A stretch of 64,000 nt of DNA from Silene latifolia. Taxonomy: Eukaryota; Streptophyta; Magnoliopsida; Caryophyllales; Caryophyllaceae. Both the position numbers and the translations under genes were made by a program. Where the stretch lies: positions 7,952,001 through 8,016,000 of the forward strand of contig NC_133526.1 of NCBI RefSeq assembly GCF_048544455.1. Direction: 5' to 3'. Below the pieces are notes generated by a model. The model saw only the letters and a list, made by a program, of their open reading frames with translations, ran no database searches and had not been told where the DNA came from. Position 1 is the stretch's first letter. Every line of letters starts with the position of its first letter. Positions 22,577 through 35,240 of this stretch are shown here, one piece after another.

Positions 22577-22964
22577 ACTGCTAAATGTATCACAAGACTC
22601 GGCCGTTAAGATTCGGGTACATCGAATCAATATTGGGACAATTTTAGGGTGTGAGGCATTTTTTTGAGTATGACAATTTTGGCTATCCATTCATATATAA
22701 AAAATGCTGAACAAGGGTATATTACAATCACACAAACAATACGAGACGCCTTTGTTTGGAAGGAGAATTTAGAGGAAAATTAAGGGAAAGGGGAGGGATA
22801 AGGTAGAAATCATTCATCAATCGGAAAAAATTGGAAGGAAAACACTCCTGCTCAATTCTCCCTCCCCTTCGCTTCTCTCTTCTCCCAGAGAACATCTTGG
22901 TGGTCATAGCACAACAGATAATCTCATTAAGCTGTGAACAGATTACTAACCAAGGTGGTTTCAC

Positions 22965-25900
22965 TCAATCCTCGTCCTCATCTTCATCTTTACTTTTGTT
23001 GCCTTTAGTGTGTGCTTGAGAATTATACATTTCAGCCACCTGAAACGAAATTCGCTGACAAATGAGTTGCAGTCCTCAACTGTATGGTTGTAGGAATAAT
23101 ATATGCCATAAAGTAGAATCCATGACTTCACCTGATCTGCCGAGGTTGCTTCCTCTGGAGCTTTGTCCTCTCTCACACGAAGAAGGCGTGGAAATCGCAG
23201 GGAAATTCCCTGTTCATGAGACATACAAATTCATATTCATACATTAAAGAGGTTTTATAATTTACACCTATGTTACTCCGACACTTAACTTAACTGCCGT
23301 GTCGCGTGTCAGACACGTGTCGGACACCGACACAACACTTCGACACTTCAATTTAGACCACAAAACATGAAAATGCACCCCAAATAGCCGTGTCCGACAC
23401 GCTGACATGTGTCGGACACCGACACGTGTCGGCGTGTCTGAGTAACGCAGATTTACACCCACACTGCCTTTAAAAGACTACTGCGTCACAATATAAGGTA
23501 GTGCAAAGTGTTTTTGAGCAATTTTGCACTCTTTACATGTAAAAAATACTGTCGCCCATCTCTGTCAGTTTATGTTTTTTTTCCCTTGAATTTTTTTATA
23601 AACAAAAGTGAATAAATGACTTGGAGGAAGGGAGTAACAGTAATAACAAAAAATATCAACTTGAAAAATAAAAAAATGCACAGCTTAAAAAGAGGAAGGG
23701 GGGAGATAACCTTTTCAGAATCCACGGTTCCAACTGCAGCACGGTGCACCGGACTAATGGTCAAATCAGCTGCTTTTACTTCCCAGACCTGCAAGTTCAA
23801 AATTAGGGAGTATGATATTTTCTTACACCATCAGGTTACATTTAAAGATAAAAATACTCCAAGACTGGAATTCCGACCAAAAGGGCCAAATAGGGTTTGA
23901 TATGTACCTCAGAAGGCTCAAACCAAACATCTGGCTTAAGGGTATCTCCAAAACGAAAGTATGGCTGAAAAAACAAATTCGAAAAACTGAAACGTGAATT
24001 TACAAGAGACAAAAAATGCCGTAGTATCAATTAATTAAGAAAGAGAAAGGTAAGAGTGGGAAAAACGGGAGAAGGGAGAACCTTGGGATTGGGAATGACT
24101 TTAGAGCGAAGACTAGAAGAACGTTCTTCCAACACTACTTCAGAGAATCCAGTACCTTTGGCACACAATTTACAGCAAGAAAAAACATGAGTGGCACAAA
24201 TCAAAAGGACAACCAGAGCAGACAGCGTATTACATAAAGCCATTACCTATTTTACAGATGGTCTGGAACTCTTCGTTATCAGCGTCATAACAAGCAAGGA
24301 GAAAAGCGCCATAAACACCTGCACAACCAATTAAAACTAAATAAGATGGTTCAGGTGCATGTAGAAACAGGCATAGAATTCCAAAGACGTATACGACAGC
24401 ACAAAAACATGTTAGGGGGATAAAACCAAATAACTAGGTAATGTAACAATTAGCAAGAGGACAACAAAATATGTACATATTACCCGGAAGAATTATTTTC
24501 GCAATGAAATCAGCATTAGAGACTGTTTAGAAGTCACTAACAATTTCAAAGCAAAGAGACTCCCGTAGATAGGTATACATGCAGGTGAATTACTAAATCG
24601 GGACTATAATCAAATTGTGGTAGACTTGGGAGTCATATACTGCCTGAGACCAGTACTATGTACACCCTCAAGCATTCAGGGAAGGGATTAAATATCAAGG
24701 CTTGAGTGAAGCTTATAGGAAAACATGTGGTAAATAAAATAGACCACATGCTTGTAATCACAATTCATACATATGGAGTAATACACAGTCCACTGCATGA
24801 CAGCTTAAAACACAAGCACACCAAATATTGAAGTTGTATAATCCTGAACATATCCCTCGCAAGTCGCAACCCATCTAGCCATAAAGATGGCTTCAAAGGG
24901 GCTCTTAGTAAATTTTTGATCACAATTCAAATCAAAGATCAAGATTACTGCCTTCTCAGCACTCCATACACTATCTAACAAAGATACATATATCACATCT
25001 ATAAGATAGCATAACTCCTATCAAACTTTTAATCGCAATTCAAACAAAGATTAAGGTTACTTCTATCTCAGCACTTCATACACTACCAAAGAAAGATACA
25101 TATATCGCATTTATGAAAAAAGCATTAGCATTCATGTCGTGCCAGTTCAAAACACAGGAGCCAAATATTGTAATCAACAACCCTGACCATATCCCCTCTC
25201 AGTCCCATCAATCCATGAAGACGGCTTCTTAATAAAAAATTCATCACAACTTCAAACAAAGACTGGGGTAAACGCTAACCCTGCATTCCAGACAATACCA
25301 AACAAAGAAACATAGTTATATATTGCTATATGTTGAGCAGAAAATGAGAATGTAATCTTAACCAGTTCGTTTTCCACGGCCATGGAATGCTCCAATAGGC
25401 ACCAGGTCAAGAGAGTCCCCAACGCTGCACAACAAAAAAAACAATCTTGAGACTAATATTCCAATTGTTTCATTGACTTACTGTTCCATTTCTGGCGTCC
25501 TGAACCAAGTGTCCTAAAGTATTTATTTTCGTCTAGAACAAGAATTTATACCAAATTGACAGCGTATCCATTTCATATTCTAGTAAGAAAATAGAGCTCC
25601 TGATCCAACAAGAATGGTTTTCAGTTTATCAGCAAATTGTTAATGCTACTGTGCAGGTGTTAACACTCAAAAGTTTCTATTTGTTTGCATTATCGGTCTG
25701 AAAAAACTCTGTTTTCTTTTGGTATAGTTTTGTCGTCCTAGGTATTTTTGTTTTTCTTTATGCCTTAGGAGTTGCTGCAGAATACTTTCATTTCTCTTGT
25801 ACATTTGTACTCCCATTGAGGTAGATCGTTGCTATCACTCTGTACGATAGATCGGAATAGAAGGTTTTTGTTTAATCAATTACAGATGGAGCAAACCATC

Positions 25901-28900
25901 TCATTAAGGCATTTTTAGCTAGTTTCAAAAGGCAAGTAGTCAAACCGAAGACAAATGCCCAATTAAGCAAAGAGATTGTCATTTGCCTGTCCATGTAATC
26001 CTTTTTCAGCTTAACCCAGTTATTTGACCGCTTTGAAGGCTCATATGTCGCCTCCGTTTCCAATGTTTTGATAATCAACCCTTCGCAACTGCAATAAACA
26101 AAAAAAGGACTGGCTTACTGAAGGACAGTGACATCACTGGAAGAGAAAAGTGACCAAAGGAGTAGATTTAAAATTGCTTGTATTGTTCATTTGAACCATA
26201 CAACAAATACAGCAAGATAATAAGGGCGCTAATAGTGAAAAGATAAAAAACTCCGTTACAGGAATGCAAATAATTCAAATCCTATTATCCTAATACCACA
26301 ACCAACCTTTAGACACTAAATATTAAATAAAAATTAATTGTTGTGAACAGGCTGCAACGAAAATGTTTGACATGGAAAAGAACTAAAGCCCTCCCAAAGC
26401 CTACTCAATAAGTCAATAACAACTTTTGTATTTCTTCGACATCATTGCTGGGAAGAAACATTACCTGGCATTAACAGCAGCATCAAGAAACTTTTGTATT
26501 TCTTCAATATCATTCGATGTGACTGTTGTAGCAAACTGAAAATACCCAGGTTCCTCCTCGAATGAATCATATAGATGCTGCAGCATACCCCGCATCACAC
26601 CAGAGAAAAATCAGAGTGCAAGCCTACATAACACTCAGAAAAGTACTAACAAAGCCTAATCCAGAACCCATAGCGTCAGCTAAACATTATTATAACCTAA
26701 GCTTATTACTCCTGTGTACTGAGGCTAAAATAAGTCCTCAGGAATGAAGAAGTGTTTGGTGCTCCCAATAAACCGACTAAACCCCTCCTCACCAAGGAAT
26801 TGGATTGTTCGTGACAAACAAAACTTTCACAGACTATGTGAATGCTTTAAGGCTGTCACAACTTACAACCTAACATTCCCATCACAAACTCAAAGAAGGA
26901 ATGTCATGGCCAAGTTTTGGATCCCTACTTCCAATATTACTACAAACACTGTTTCCCATTGAGTGCAATATCTTGCAAAAAAAAAAAAGGATACAAGTTT
27001 TGGGGTCAAATAGAGACTATGTGAGTATGAGCATATGACTACCTTTATTTATAGCCTGGCTGTGGTGAGCCTTTTGATTAAAAGATTTTTTTCTGGTTCA
27101 CGCCTTATTCATGTACATCAATTACTGTTTTTCTTTAATTTGTTTACTTTTTCTGTCCCATTTTCAATGTTTTACCTCTCGTTGACAGTTTCAGAAGATA
27201 GCTCATTTTACAAAAATCAATTTGCGACTACAGCTTTGTTGATGTAGTTACTTTACTGTTGTTGTAGTCTTTTATAGTTCAAATACTAAATTTCGAGGGA
27301 AATGTACGTAGGTCAGATTCTTTTATATCTTAATCCATTGTCTCCACAATCCAAAGTTCACAAGGAAAAGAGCTTTCAAATACTAGTTTAGGTACCCTGA
27401 GTCCCACCAAGGATAACCATTGGGGAAGTGGATAACCATTGGGGAAGTCAAATGCAGCAAGTGTTAGGCCGAAAATGAAAAGTCCTTCTATGAGCTTTAC
27501 TGAAATGTTTCATGTCATCATGCTTAATTTTATGGTACTCCTAAAGTCAATGCCTTATTTGAAGGGGTTCTGGAGTACAGAGAGCACCTTAACGTCAAAG
27601 TAAACTATCAAACTATTTAGAAAATGTTTTGGGACACCTCACCCCATATTTTCAATATGTATTATAATGCTGGGCAATCATTTATATGAATACTATTATA
27701 GGTTGTACCACAATGTATGAATATATATACACATTTGTTTACATCTCACATAAGGAGGTTGTCCTGATGAAATTAAGACAAAGTGAGATGTGATCTCGAC
27801 ATCTATGTGAGTGATTTTTTTTCTTATGTTTCAAATGCCCAACAATATTTTATCAGCAAATTAACCAAAGGTCAGCTAAATCTGATGGTGAAACCTGATG
27901 TACAAGAGAGACGCATGATGTGAGTACCTGTCTACGACATGTGAGCTGCTCCTGAAGAAGGGATTTTCCATTTAAGTATAAGATGTCAAAAGCAAAGATG
28001 CTAACATCAACTTTAATCTCACTCATTGCAACATTTTTGCGAGCTCGAGTGCTAAGAATCTGTCAAAAAGCGCCAGCGATCAATATATTTATGTACTAAG
28101 AGCCAGAAATCTAGCTGTCCAGATAAATGAGTTAAATGGTCATTATGGTTTCATTTTAAATAAGCAAATATGTGACACTAGAACATATTCATGTAGAGCA
28201 TGGCATCAAGACCATGTCTCAAATTTTAAAAATGGTTATGAGTTGAATGCACCCCCAATGGAATAGATGAATTACAGTTTTCATATTGTGTGATGGCAAC
28301 TTACCAATATATTATTTTTATTTTTATAGTCAAAAATGAGTCAAGCTAAGGTATTCTAAATCAAAACGGCTCATTTAGTAAATGGCATTCCAAATTTAGG
28401 TAAAAGTCCCTTGGAAACAGCATTCCTATTGTTGGAGGGGAAAGATTGTGTACAGCTGTATACCCATTGTTTCTCAATTTGTTTGAAGCAGAAATCTCTC
28501 TACATGGAATCGTGACTCTAAATGAGGCACAAAAGTAGACCCTAAATAAGCATGCACAAGATTGGAGGAATCAAGCTTAACCAATGTAATTGACACCATT
28601 TCCCAGAGGAAGATGACATCACACATCATATTCTAATATTTATCTGCATATGTAGTACCTGAAAAGGAAGAATCTTCTGCTTCTCACGGTCATATGCGAC
28701 AATTTCACAATCCAAAACAAAAGATTTTACAGGTGACTTCTTGAACCTGGACATGAAATCAGAGACAAAATAAAGCAATCAGAGGGATGGAGAGCACATG
28801 ATAGAGTCAGTAAAGTGAAATCCCAACAATTTTATTTGTGCAAGACTGGAGCACGTTTAAACGTAGACTCATGGGTGAATACAAGCCGAAATGCCATCAT

Positions 28901-31900
28901 GGAATATCTTGATTAAGATACCACTCATAATTCTAATGTTAACTGCCAAGGAAGAATGTGAACAAAGAACAATGTGCATTTCAACTATACTAAGAAGTTC
29001 TATATCTTGCAAGAGTTGAAACATAGGCCTATTAAGGAGCAAGCTTCTCTAAAGAGTCAAAATTAATAAAGATGGAAATTTTGCAAGAAGCCCTCAAAGG
29101 CAAAATCAAACTTAGAAATTAGTAATGAATAATGATAAACAAAGGAAATAAAGTCAGAAAACATCAATAACAGCATTGATGCTGTCAAGTCATCTTAGAA
29201 AAGTAATGAAGTAATCAGGCCACCTAGAAGTGCAAGTGCCAAATATTCTTTCAAAAACATTCGACATTTTTGGCTATATTAGTTACCAGTTACCACTGTA
29301 CACTTGTATAATTCCTCTATTAAAGTTATCAGAACATTTCTTGTTTCAATTGTTCTTCCTCTTTCTATTTCCTATTTTGGATTCCCAGAGAATGAAAGGC
29401 TAACCAAAATATTTGTGGCAATAGCAAAAATATCATCAGTTCATCGCCAATACAATATGTTAAAACTAATCTCGTGTACACTTATGAACTGACCAATAGC
29501 AACAGAGCACAGAAAACAGAAATTTCATTAAGGTTCCTTTAAACTACTTCCAGAAAGCGCATAGAAAAGCGAAAGATCGTAAGAATATACCTACTCACTG
29601 CAGCAATTACATCAGGGTACTTTCCAGTGTTCCTTTCAGCATTTCTGCTGTATACCTCGACTGAGCCATCCTCCATATAATGAATCTATATTTCATGGAT
29701 AAAGAAAGATTAAACTCAAAAACATGCACGACAAAGAATGAATAATATGAGACTCAACCCCAAACACACAAAGATGATGCGAACAATTTAGCACAAAAAT
29801 AAGAAGGTATAAGAAGGACAACTCCTTGAGTTTTCGTTATGCAAAGTGGGCGAGTAGAAGTAATAAATAAAGACAGGTGACCACTACACATGACTGTTAC
29901 AGTGACTGCAACTGATACGGTAATATAGTACCGTGTCTATCTACAGATGCATTCTCACCGATACAGTGGCTTGACTTCAAAGCTCGTTTGAGCTCTTATT
30001 TTTAATTAATGTTAAAAGTAAATTTTTTTCAATAATATTTACTTACAAATAATGCTCGAAAAAAATGTACTCAAACAAAGCTGTGGCTCGGGCTAGGGCT
30101 CGGGCTTGTAAAATCTCATAAGAGCCGAGCTTAAGCTTTGGTTTTAAGAGCTGGGGCCCGGGCTCGACTCGATTTTGACAATATGAGCTAAATTATCAAA
30201 GATTCAAAGGTGGGCTCGAGCTCGGCTCAGCATGGTTACACCCCTAACAGCAAAAAAGAAAGGGAACCAGAAAAAGGGAGAAACAACTGCAATACACTTA
30301 CTTGAGCACGTTCTCCATCATACTTGTACTCACAAGTAAATACCCTGTCTTGAAATTTATCTATAATTTCTGACACCCCCTTTGTGGGCTTTGCCAGCAT
30401 AGGCCCTATTGGAACACCTGGCATGAACGCACATGTCTGTGATAGATTCCATACACCACCACTTAGGAGGGCAGGGATTACTTTGTCGTACACAGGAAGG
30501 ACAGAGTAGACTTGTTTAACGATCTTCCCTGCCTAATAGAGAAATCAAATGTATTTTTTAGGAGACGCATATAAACAACAGTGACAGTATCAGTTACTGT
30601 GGAAAAGTGATTAAATAAACTGAAATAAGTATAATGAAAGTTAGCCTTGACAACTTGAAGACTAGCATTGCCAACCGACTCCTTGCTCGCTTAAAACAAC
30701 TCATTAAAAGAACAAAGCATCCAAATGATATAGCACCTAGCTAGCTCCACCAAGAACTACCAGATGTGTGGCTGTCCATGAAAAACATAGCCAGAAAATA
30801 CATTTTTTCAACTAGTCATATGAATAGGGAAATTCAAAGGTCTAACCTTATTCGGTTACTTGAATTTCTAACCAGGAATTGATGAAAGAAAAACAACTGC
30901 AATTAATTAGGTTAAAGGGCAATTTAATTCCCCAACCAAGTCCATCAATCTGAAGATTTTATAAGAATAAAGCCTCGACAGCAACCGTAATTGTGTAAGC
31001 CCAACCAACCTAATCTTAAGGAATATGTCAAATAATGTGAACATATACATCTCCCAAGCGAAAAGCACACAGAGGCATAATGTTATACAGAGAAAAGGGG
31101 GGGGGGGGGGGGGGTTGACTGACTTTAACAATTATAACTACTCCCTCATATACTCTGCAATAGCCTCATTTACTTGGGCACAAATATTTAAGATAGTATG
31201 TGGTGAGTAATTGTCAAGGAGAGGAGTAGGTTGTTAGGCGTGGCCATAAGTGAAATGGTGGTTCATACTTTTAGATTGTGATGATCAAAAAGAACTTTCA
31301 CAACCCAGACAAATTTAGAAATGGGGCAATTCCATTGAATGAGCCAAAAATGAAAATGGGGAATTTCCAAAGAAAATGAGGGGGTAGTTCTTAAGAAAGC
31401 AGAAAAGTAAAGCTTTCTGAAAGATACTAGCTTAATTTTCCCAATCTCAGATCATCTTCATCATATAATTCCACAACAATTCAACACAGACAATGAAGGA
31501 CAGCTAATCAAATCATCAAGTAACTTGATAAGTTGGTCCCAGTAACCATCGATAGTAAATAAATGCAGATGAAGATGGAAATTCCAACAGACATAAATTT
31601 GCGGCATTTTACATCACATAATACTTTCAGCATGCAACATGCAGCATAACCCAATTACCCAAAATTCCATGCAAACAAACTTAAATCACCTCTTCGAATG
31701 GAGATTGTATATTAGAAGGGGGCTTTGAGTGCTCCTCAGAATATACAGCAGCTTGTCCCAGGGCAACAAGAAGAGTTTGCTCTGCTAAACCAATCCGTAA
31801 CTTTGACTGCCACAGAGACAAACTTGTTCATCAAATATGGGAAAAAAAAAAATCAAATGTGTTTGATATACAAACTAAAACCTGAAGCAGACGCATCAAA

Positions 31901-34649
31901 TACACAGGTTCACAATCTTTGGCTGCAACAAGAAGTGACTTGATGTAGTTTTTCTTCTTGTCTTGGCTATCCTTGCCTGATGCCTATAGAAATGTCACTA
32001 GAAAAGTCATGTACTAGTATCGGGCAAGGAGGGAATTTAAATATTGTTTGAGTGGTCCCTGAATCTAGATTCTGCATATTTCCTTCACTAATTGGAATAA
32101 AAAGGACTGGCTCAGAGAAAACCAACTACTAATCGGGAGGAAATTTAGTGGGTCGAATGTATGCAGCCCTACCCTTGTGGTAGCAACACAAAGAGGCTGT
32201 TTCCGAATGACCCAGGATGAAAATTGCCCTCCCCACGAAAAAAAAAAAAGTACCATGAAAGAAATTAACAGGCGCAGTTACTAGCATGAAAAACCTCACC
32301 TGGGCAATGAGGTGGAACGTACTGAAAACCTTAGCAATGGTTAATGGAGGAGGTTGGCGCATCATGCTTTGCTTCGAACGGATTTCTTTAGCAACGTCCC
32401 CTAAATCACCTAAGTCCTGTCAATGGAGGATTTCAAATGACAAATTGAAGAATAGAAAAAAAGATTATATGTTCACACAGGTTGAAACCCACCGAAAACA
32501 GCCAGACTGTAAAACTAAACAATACGTACTTCCATATTTTTTACGAATCCTCATTTCACGCACTTAGTACATTGGTTCTTACAAGAACCACCCCAAAACG
32601 TACACCAGCATATTCATCAATGTCCCAAAAGGTGCCTTGAATAGTGAAAGACTCAAATCAACATTCTAAAGGATTTTTTTGTTTTCAGGTTCATATAAGA
32701 TTAAAAAACAAGATGCCAACAGTCTCCTTATAGGTAAGGGGCCGAGCAATTTGACGTACGCAACCTTAGCTAAGAGAGGTTGTTTCCAGAAAATCAATAG
32801 CGAAAATGGTGTAATGTAAAGAATAGAATTTCCCGACTGCATTTCCCAATTGTAGATGCCATGAGAAAGAAAAAAACTCATGATATCCCCTAATGTACCC
32901 ATTTTCTCACTCTGAACCAACCAGTAGTTCAAGATCCTATTGGTGAGAATATAGTTTCAGAATGTTCTATCAAAACTTTGCCATACAACAAGAAGCAACT
33001 ATCCCGCACAATAAGAAACGAGTAGTCAACATATCCCTTACATGACATCTTAGCACTTGCATCATGTATTGTCTTGAAAAAGGAACCAACCACAACAAAA
33101 GGCCTACACATGCACACTTGTGGAACAAAAAGCTGATTACATTATGCAATACCTTTAACACAGCTTCAGTATCACCACCCAAAACAAGGAAGCATGAGCA
33201 TATACATCTCCGGAAGAATGCCAGACTCGAACGGAAAATAGATGCAAAATTAAAAGTCTACACAAGTTAATTGTCCACACCATGCAAGACAACAAGAACT
33301 AAAAGCTCATAGCAAGAGATGAGCATGAGAAGCCTAACATAATAGCAGCCATTTCATAAAAAGAACATATGATCAATTTTTTTTCTTAAATTACATTACA
33401 CAAGAGCATAATTGAATGCACCATTCAAAATTCAAAGGAATCAGTCCACGACAAGTAGTTCACTCAAATGTCATGCATATGTGAGGAGAATTTTGAACAA
33501 CATATGGAATTTAAATAAATGGAGGGAGTATTGTACAATGCAAATAAAACCATCATTTCCAAGTTCAAACCACAAATCCATTCGCCTTGTCCATCTTCTT
33601 TACTACTTTATCGGTCATAATACTACGAGAAACCAATGCACCACAACGGCAACGCACCACCATTTGTTTCACATGACAATTTCACCATTACACTCCTTAC
33701 CATACAATAAAGAAGAACAACTGAATAATTAAAACTCGACAAATTATGCCAAGTTCGAATCACAATCCACACTCCTCCTGCTCGCCTTTGTTACTATTAC
33801 CACACATTGCAAAATCTACATATCTGCAAGCTCAAACCACGCAATGCATCCAAAAAAACATCCAACAAATACGCGATCAAGATTCACAAAGCACAAAACC
33901 TGGATTACCTTATAGGACTTCTTGATGACGGCCTCAGTAGCACCACAGGCCTCAGCAAGAGCCTTAATAAGCGAAATATCGCCAATGCCGAGCTCAATCC
34001 CTTGATGAGCAGGAGCAATTTTATTAGCCAAAAGATAAACAACACACAAAAGATCCTCAGGAGTCTTGGCAATCACAGTCCTCAACAAATTACAAGTAAT
34101 ATCCGTTATCACAATCCTCCCGCTTTCGCCTTTAATCAAATCAAACGCCTTCGCCAGTAAAAGAAACGGCACCTTCTCCCCATCCTCCCACCACGCCGCC
34201 AATTTCGGGTCGAAATTAGGCGGTTTTTTCTTCAAATTGATCACATATTCATCAATATTTACGCTTAACTTGGATTTCTTGGATTGAGGCGGCACCTCAC
34301 TCACAGTAACAATGTCGTTAACGTTGGTGGCGGCTGAATCTACTTCCTTTGGGATTAATTCCTCATCAACGCTAGGGCTAGGGTTAGGGTTAGGGTTTAG
34401 GGTTTTACGCTTTTGAGGAGAAGAAGAGGATTGGGGCTTTTTCTTTGCTGCAGCGGCACGTGCGCCGGACATGAGCTTGTCGAAGGCGGAAGGGCGAGAG
34501 GAAGACATTGATGAAGCGTATCGAGGACGGAGAATGTTAGGGTTCCGGGGAAAACGGAGGGTTTTGAAGGGAAGGAGAGAGAAAATGGGTTTGAAACGAA
34601 AGAAGGAGAGCGGGAGGTGAGAAGAAGAGAGCTTGAGCATGCCCAACAA
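22965..34649 (-). CDS. LIG1: DNA ligase 1 (ATP-dependent), complete, 17 exons
   Basis: LIG1 seals nicks in nuclear replication and repair and in plants also serves mitochondria. Exons in gene order: 33909-34649, 32300-32416, 31882-31983, 31690-31806, 30302-30532, 29591-29685, 28659-28746, 27928-28059, 26465-26577, 25987-26088, 25363-25424, 24247-24318, 24082-24155, 23908-23964, 23711-23788, 23132-23209, 22965-23039. They sum to 2334 nt (777 aa; Arabidopsis LIG1 is about 790). Every phase joins. An N-terminal basic, Ser/Phe/Leu-rich presequence precedes M48, where [20 protein letters not shown] matches the nuclear start of the Arabidopsis protein. The ligase N-domain follows. Nucleotidyltransferase motif I is CEYKYDGER (catalytic Lys about 429), with later [32 protein letters not shown] and [10 protein letters not shown] motifs, then the OB fold and [12 protein letters not shown] near the end. 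Intron 10 appears to use a GC donor (CAG|GCAAAT). Function is certain from the motifs. Confidence 0.97.
23260..23459. mobile_element. MITE inside a LIG1 intron, rich in ACACGTGTCGG palindromes
   Basis: It lies in the 501-bp intron between exons 15 and 16. ATTTACACC flanks both sides (23260-23268, 23451-23459; 9-bp duplication). The ends GTTACTCCGACAC and GTGTCTGAGTAAC are inverted. The arms contain repeated ACACGTGTCGGACACCGACA blocks. A 9-bp duplication suggests a Mutator-like origin. Confidence 0.65.
29990..30236. repeat. Dispersed 'GGCTCGAGCTCGG' repeat in a LIG1 intron
   Basis: The stretch between LIG1 exons 5 and 6 contains many GCTCGGGCT, GAGCTC and GGGCTCGA repeats, and ends ATGGTTACACCCCTAA. 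This is a common type of degenerate plant interspersed repeat. Its boundaries and class are uncertain. Confidence 0.4.
31097..31114 (+). repeat. Uninterrupted run of 18 G in a LIG1 intron
   Basis: Homopolymer G tract, rare in such AT-rich DNA. It is C-rich on the transcribed RNA sense, because LIG1 is on the minus strand. Confidence 0.8.
34373..34406. repeat. Telomere-like repeat within LIG1 exon 1 coding sequence
   Basis: The plus strand reads about five degenerate plant telomere units (TTTAGGG/TTAGGG type). On the coding strand this spells an NPNPNPSPS stretch in the nuclear N-terminus, just after KRKT. Plant teloboxes (AAACCCTAA) are known near starts of replication and ribosomal genes; here the motif is translated. 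Confidence 0.8.
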
Positions 34650-35237
34650 TGGAGGTCGGAAGGTGAGGTTTAATGGAGGGAGAAGAGGGGTGGAATTGGC
34701 GGGAAGTCTATGCAGGGTTAATTCTTCACCTCACTGCGCCCTGTAGGAAACTAGGTGGGGTCGGATGGCATGAAATAGTTGTCGTTTTGGGTTAATGCCT
34801 TAATGTGTTACGTAGGTTCGGATTTTCAAATTTTATAACATGGCGTGTTTCTAGTGAGTAAAATGTAAACTTATTAAAGGAACACGCCATTTATAATGAC
34901 GGGTTTTATAGAGTAAACACGTCATTGATAATGGTGTGTCTATACAACAACTTTAAACTGGAACAAAGAAGAGACATCATTAAGAGTGGCGGGTTTTGAG
35001 AAGAAAACACGTCATTAAGAATGGCGGGTTTTGAGAAGGAAACACACCATTCTGAATGACGTGTCTATGCGTCTCATTTTTCCATGACTTTCAAGGGCTG
35101 CTATAATGTGCATATAACCCTACACACGCCATTTAGAATGGCGGTTGTTATAAGGGAAACACGCCAGTTGCAATAGTGTGTCTATGCACGACATTTTTTT
35201 TTTAAAAAAAAAAATATACATCATCTAATTTCCCTTT
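34650..35237. repeat. LIG1 upstream region with short imperfect ACACGCCATT...AATGGCG repeats
   Basis: After about 100 bp of LIG1 5' flank, the stretch 34840-35190 holds at least five degenerate units of the form AACACG(C/T)CATT - few bases - AATG(G/A)CG(G/T)GTTTT, alternating in orientation, plus GTGTCTATGC repeats. Each unit can fold into a small hairpin. Similar words (AAACACGCCATTGG, CCAATGGCA) recur at about 54050-54270. No gene is seen. Confidence 0.65.
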
Positions 35238-35240
35238 TTC

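Noticed and set aside
33112-33182. Possible LIG1 exon giving GGDTEAVLK
   Set aside because: No acceptor precedes it, and exon 1 (ending KKSYK) joins directly in frame to the conserved [10 protein letters not shown] exon at 32416.
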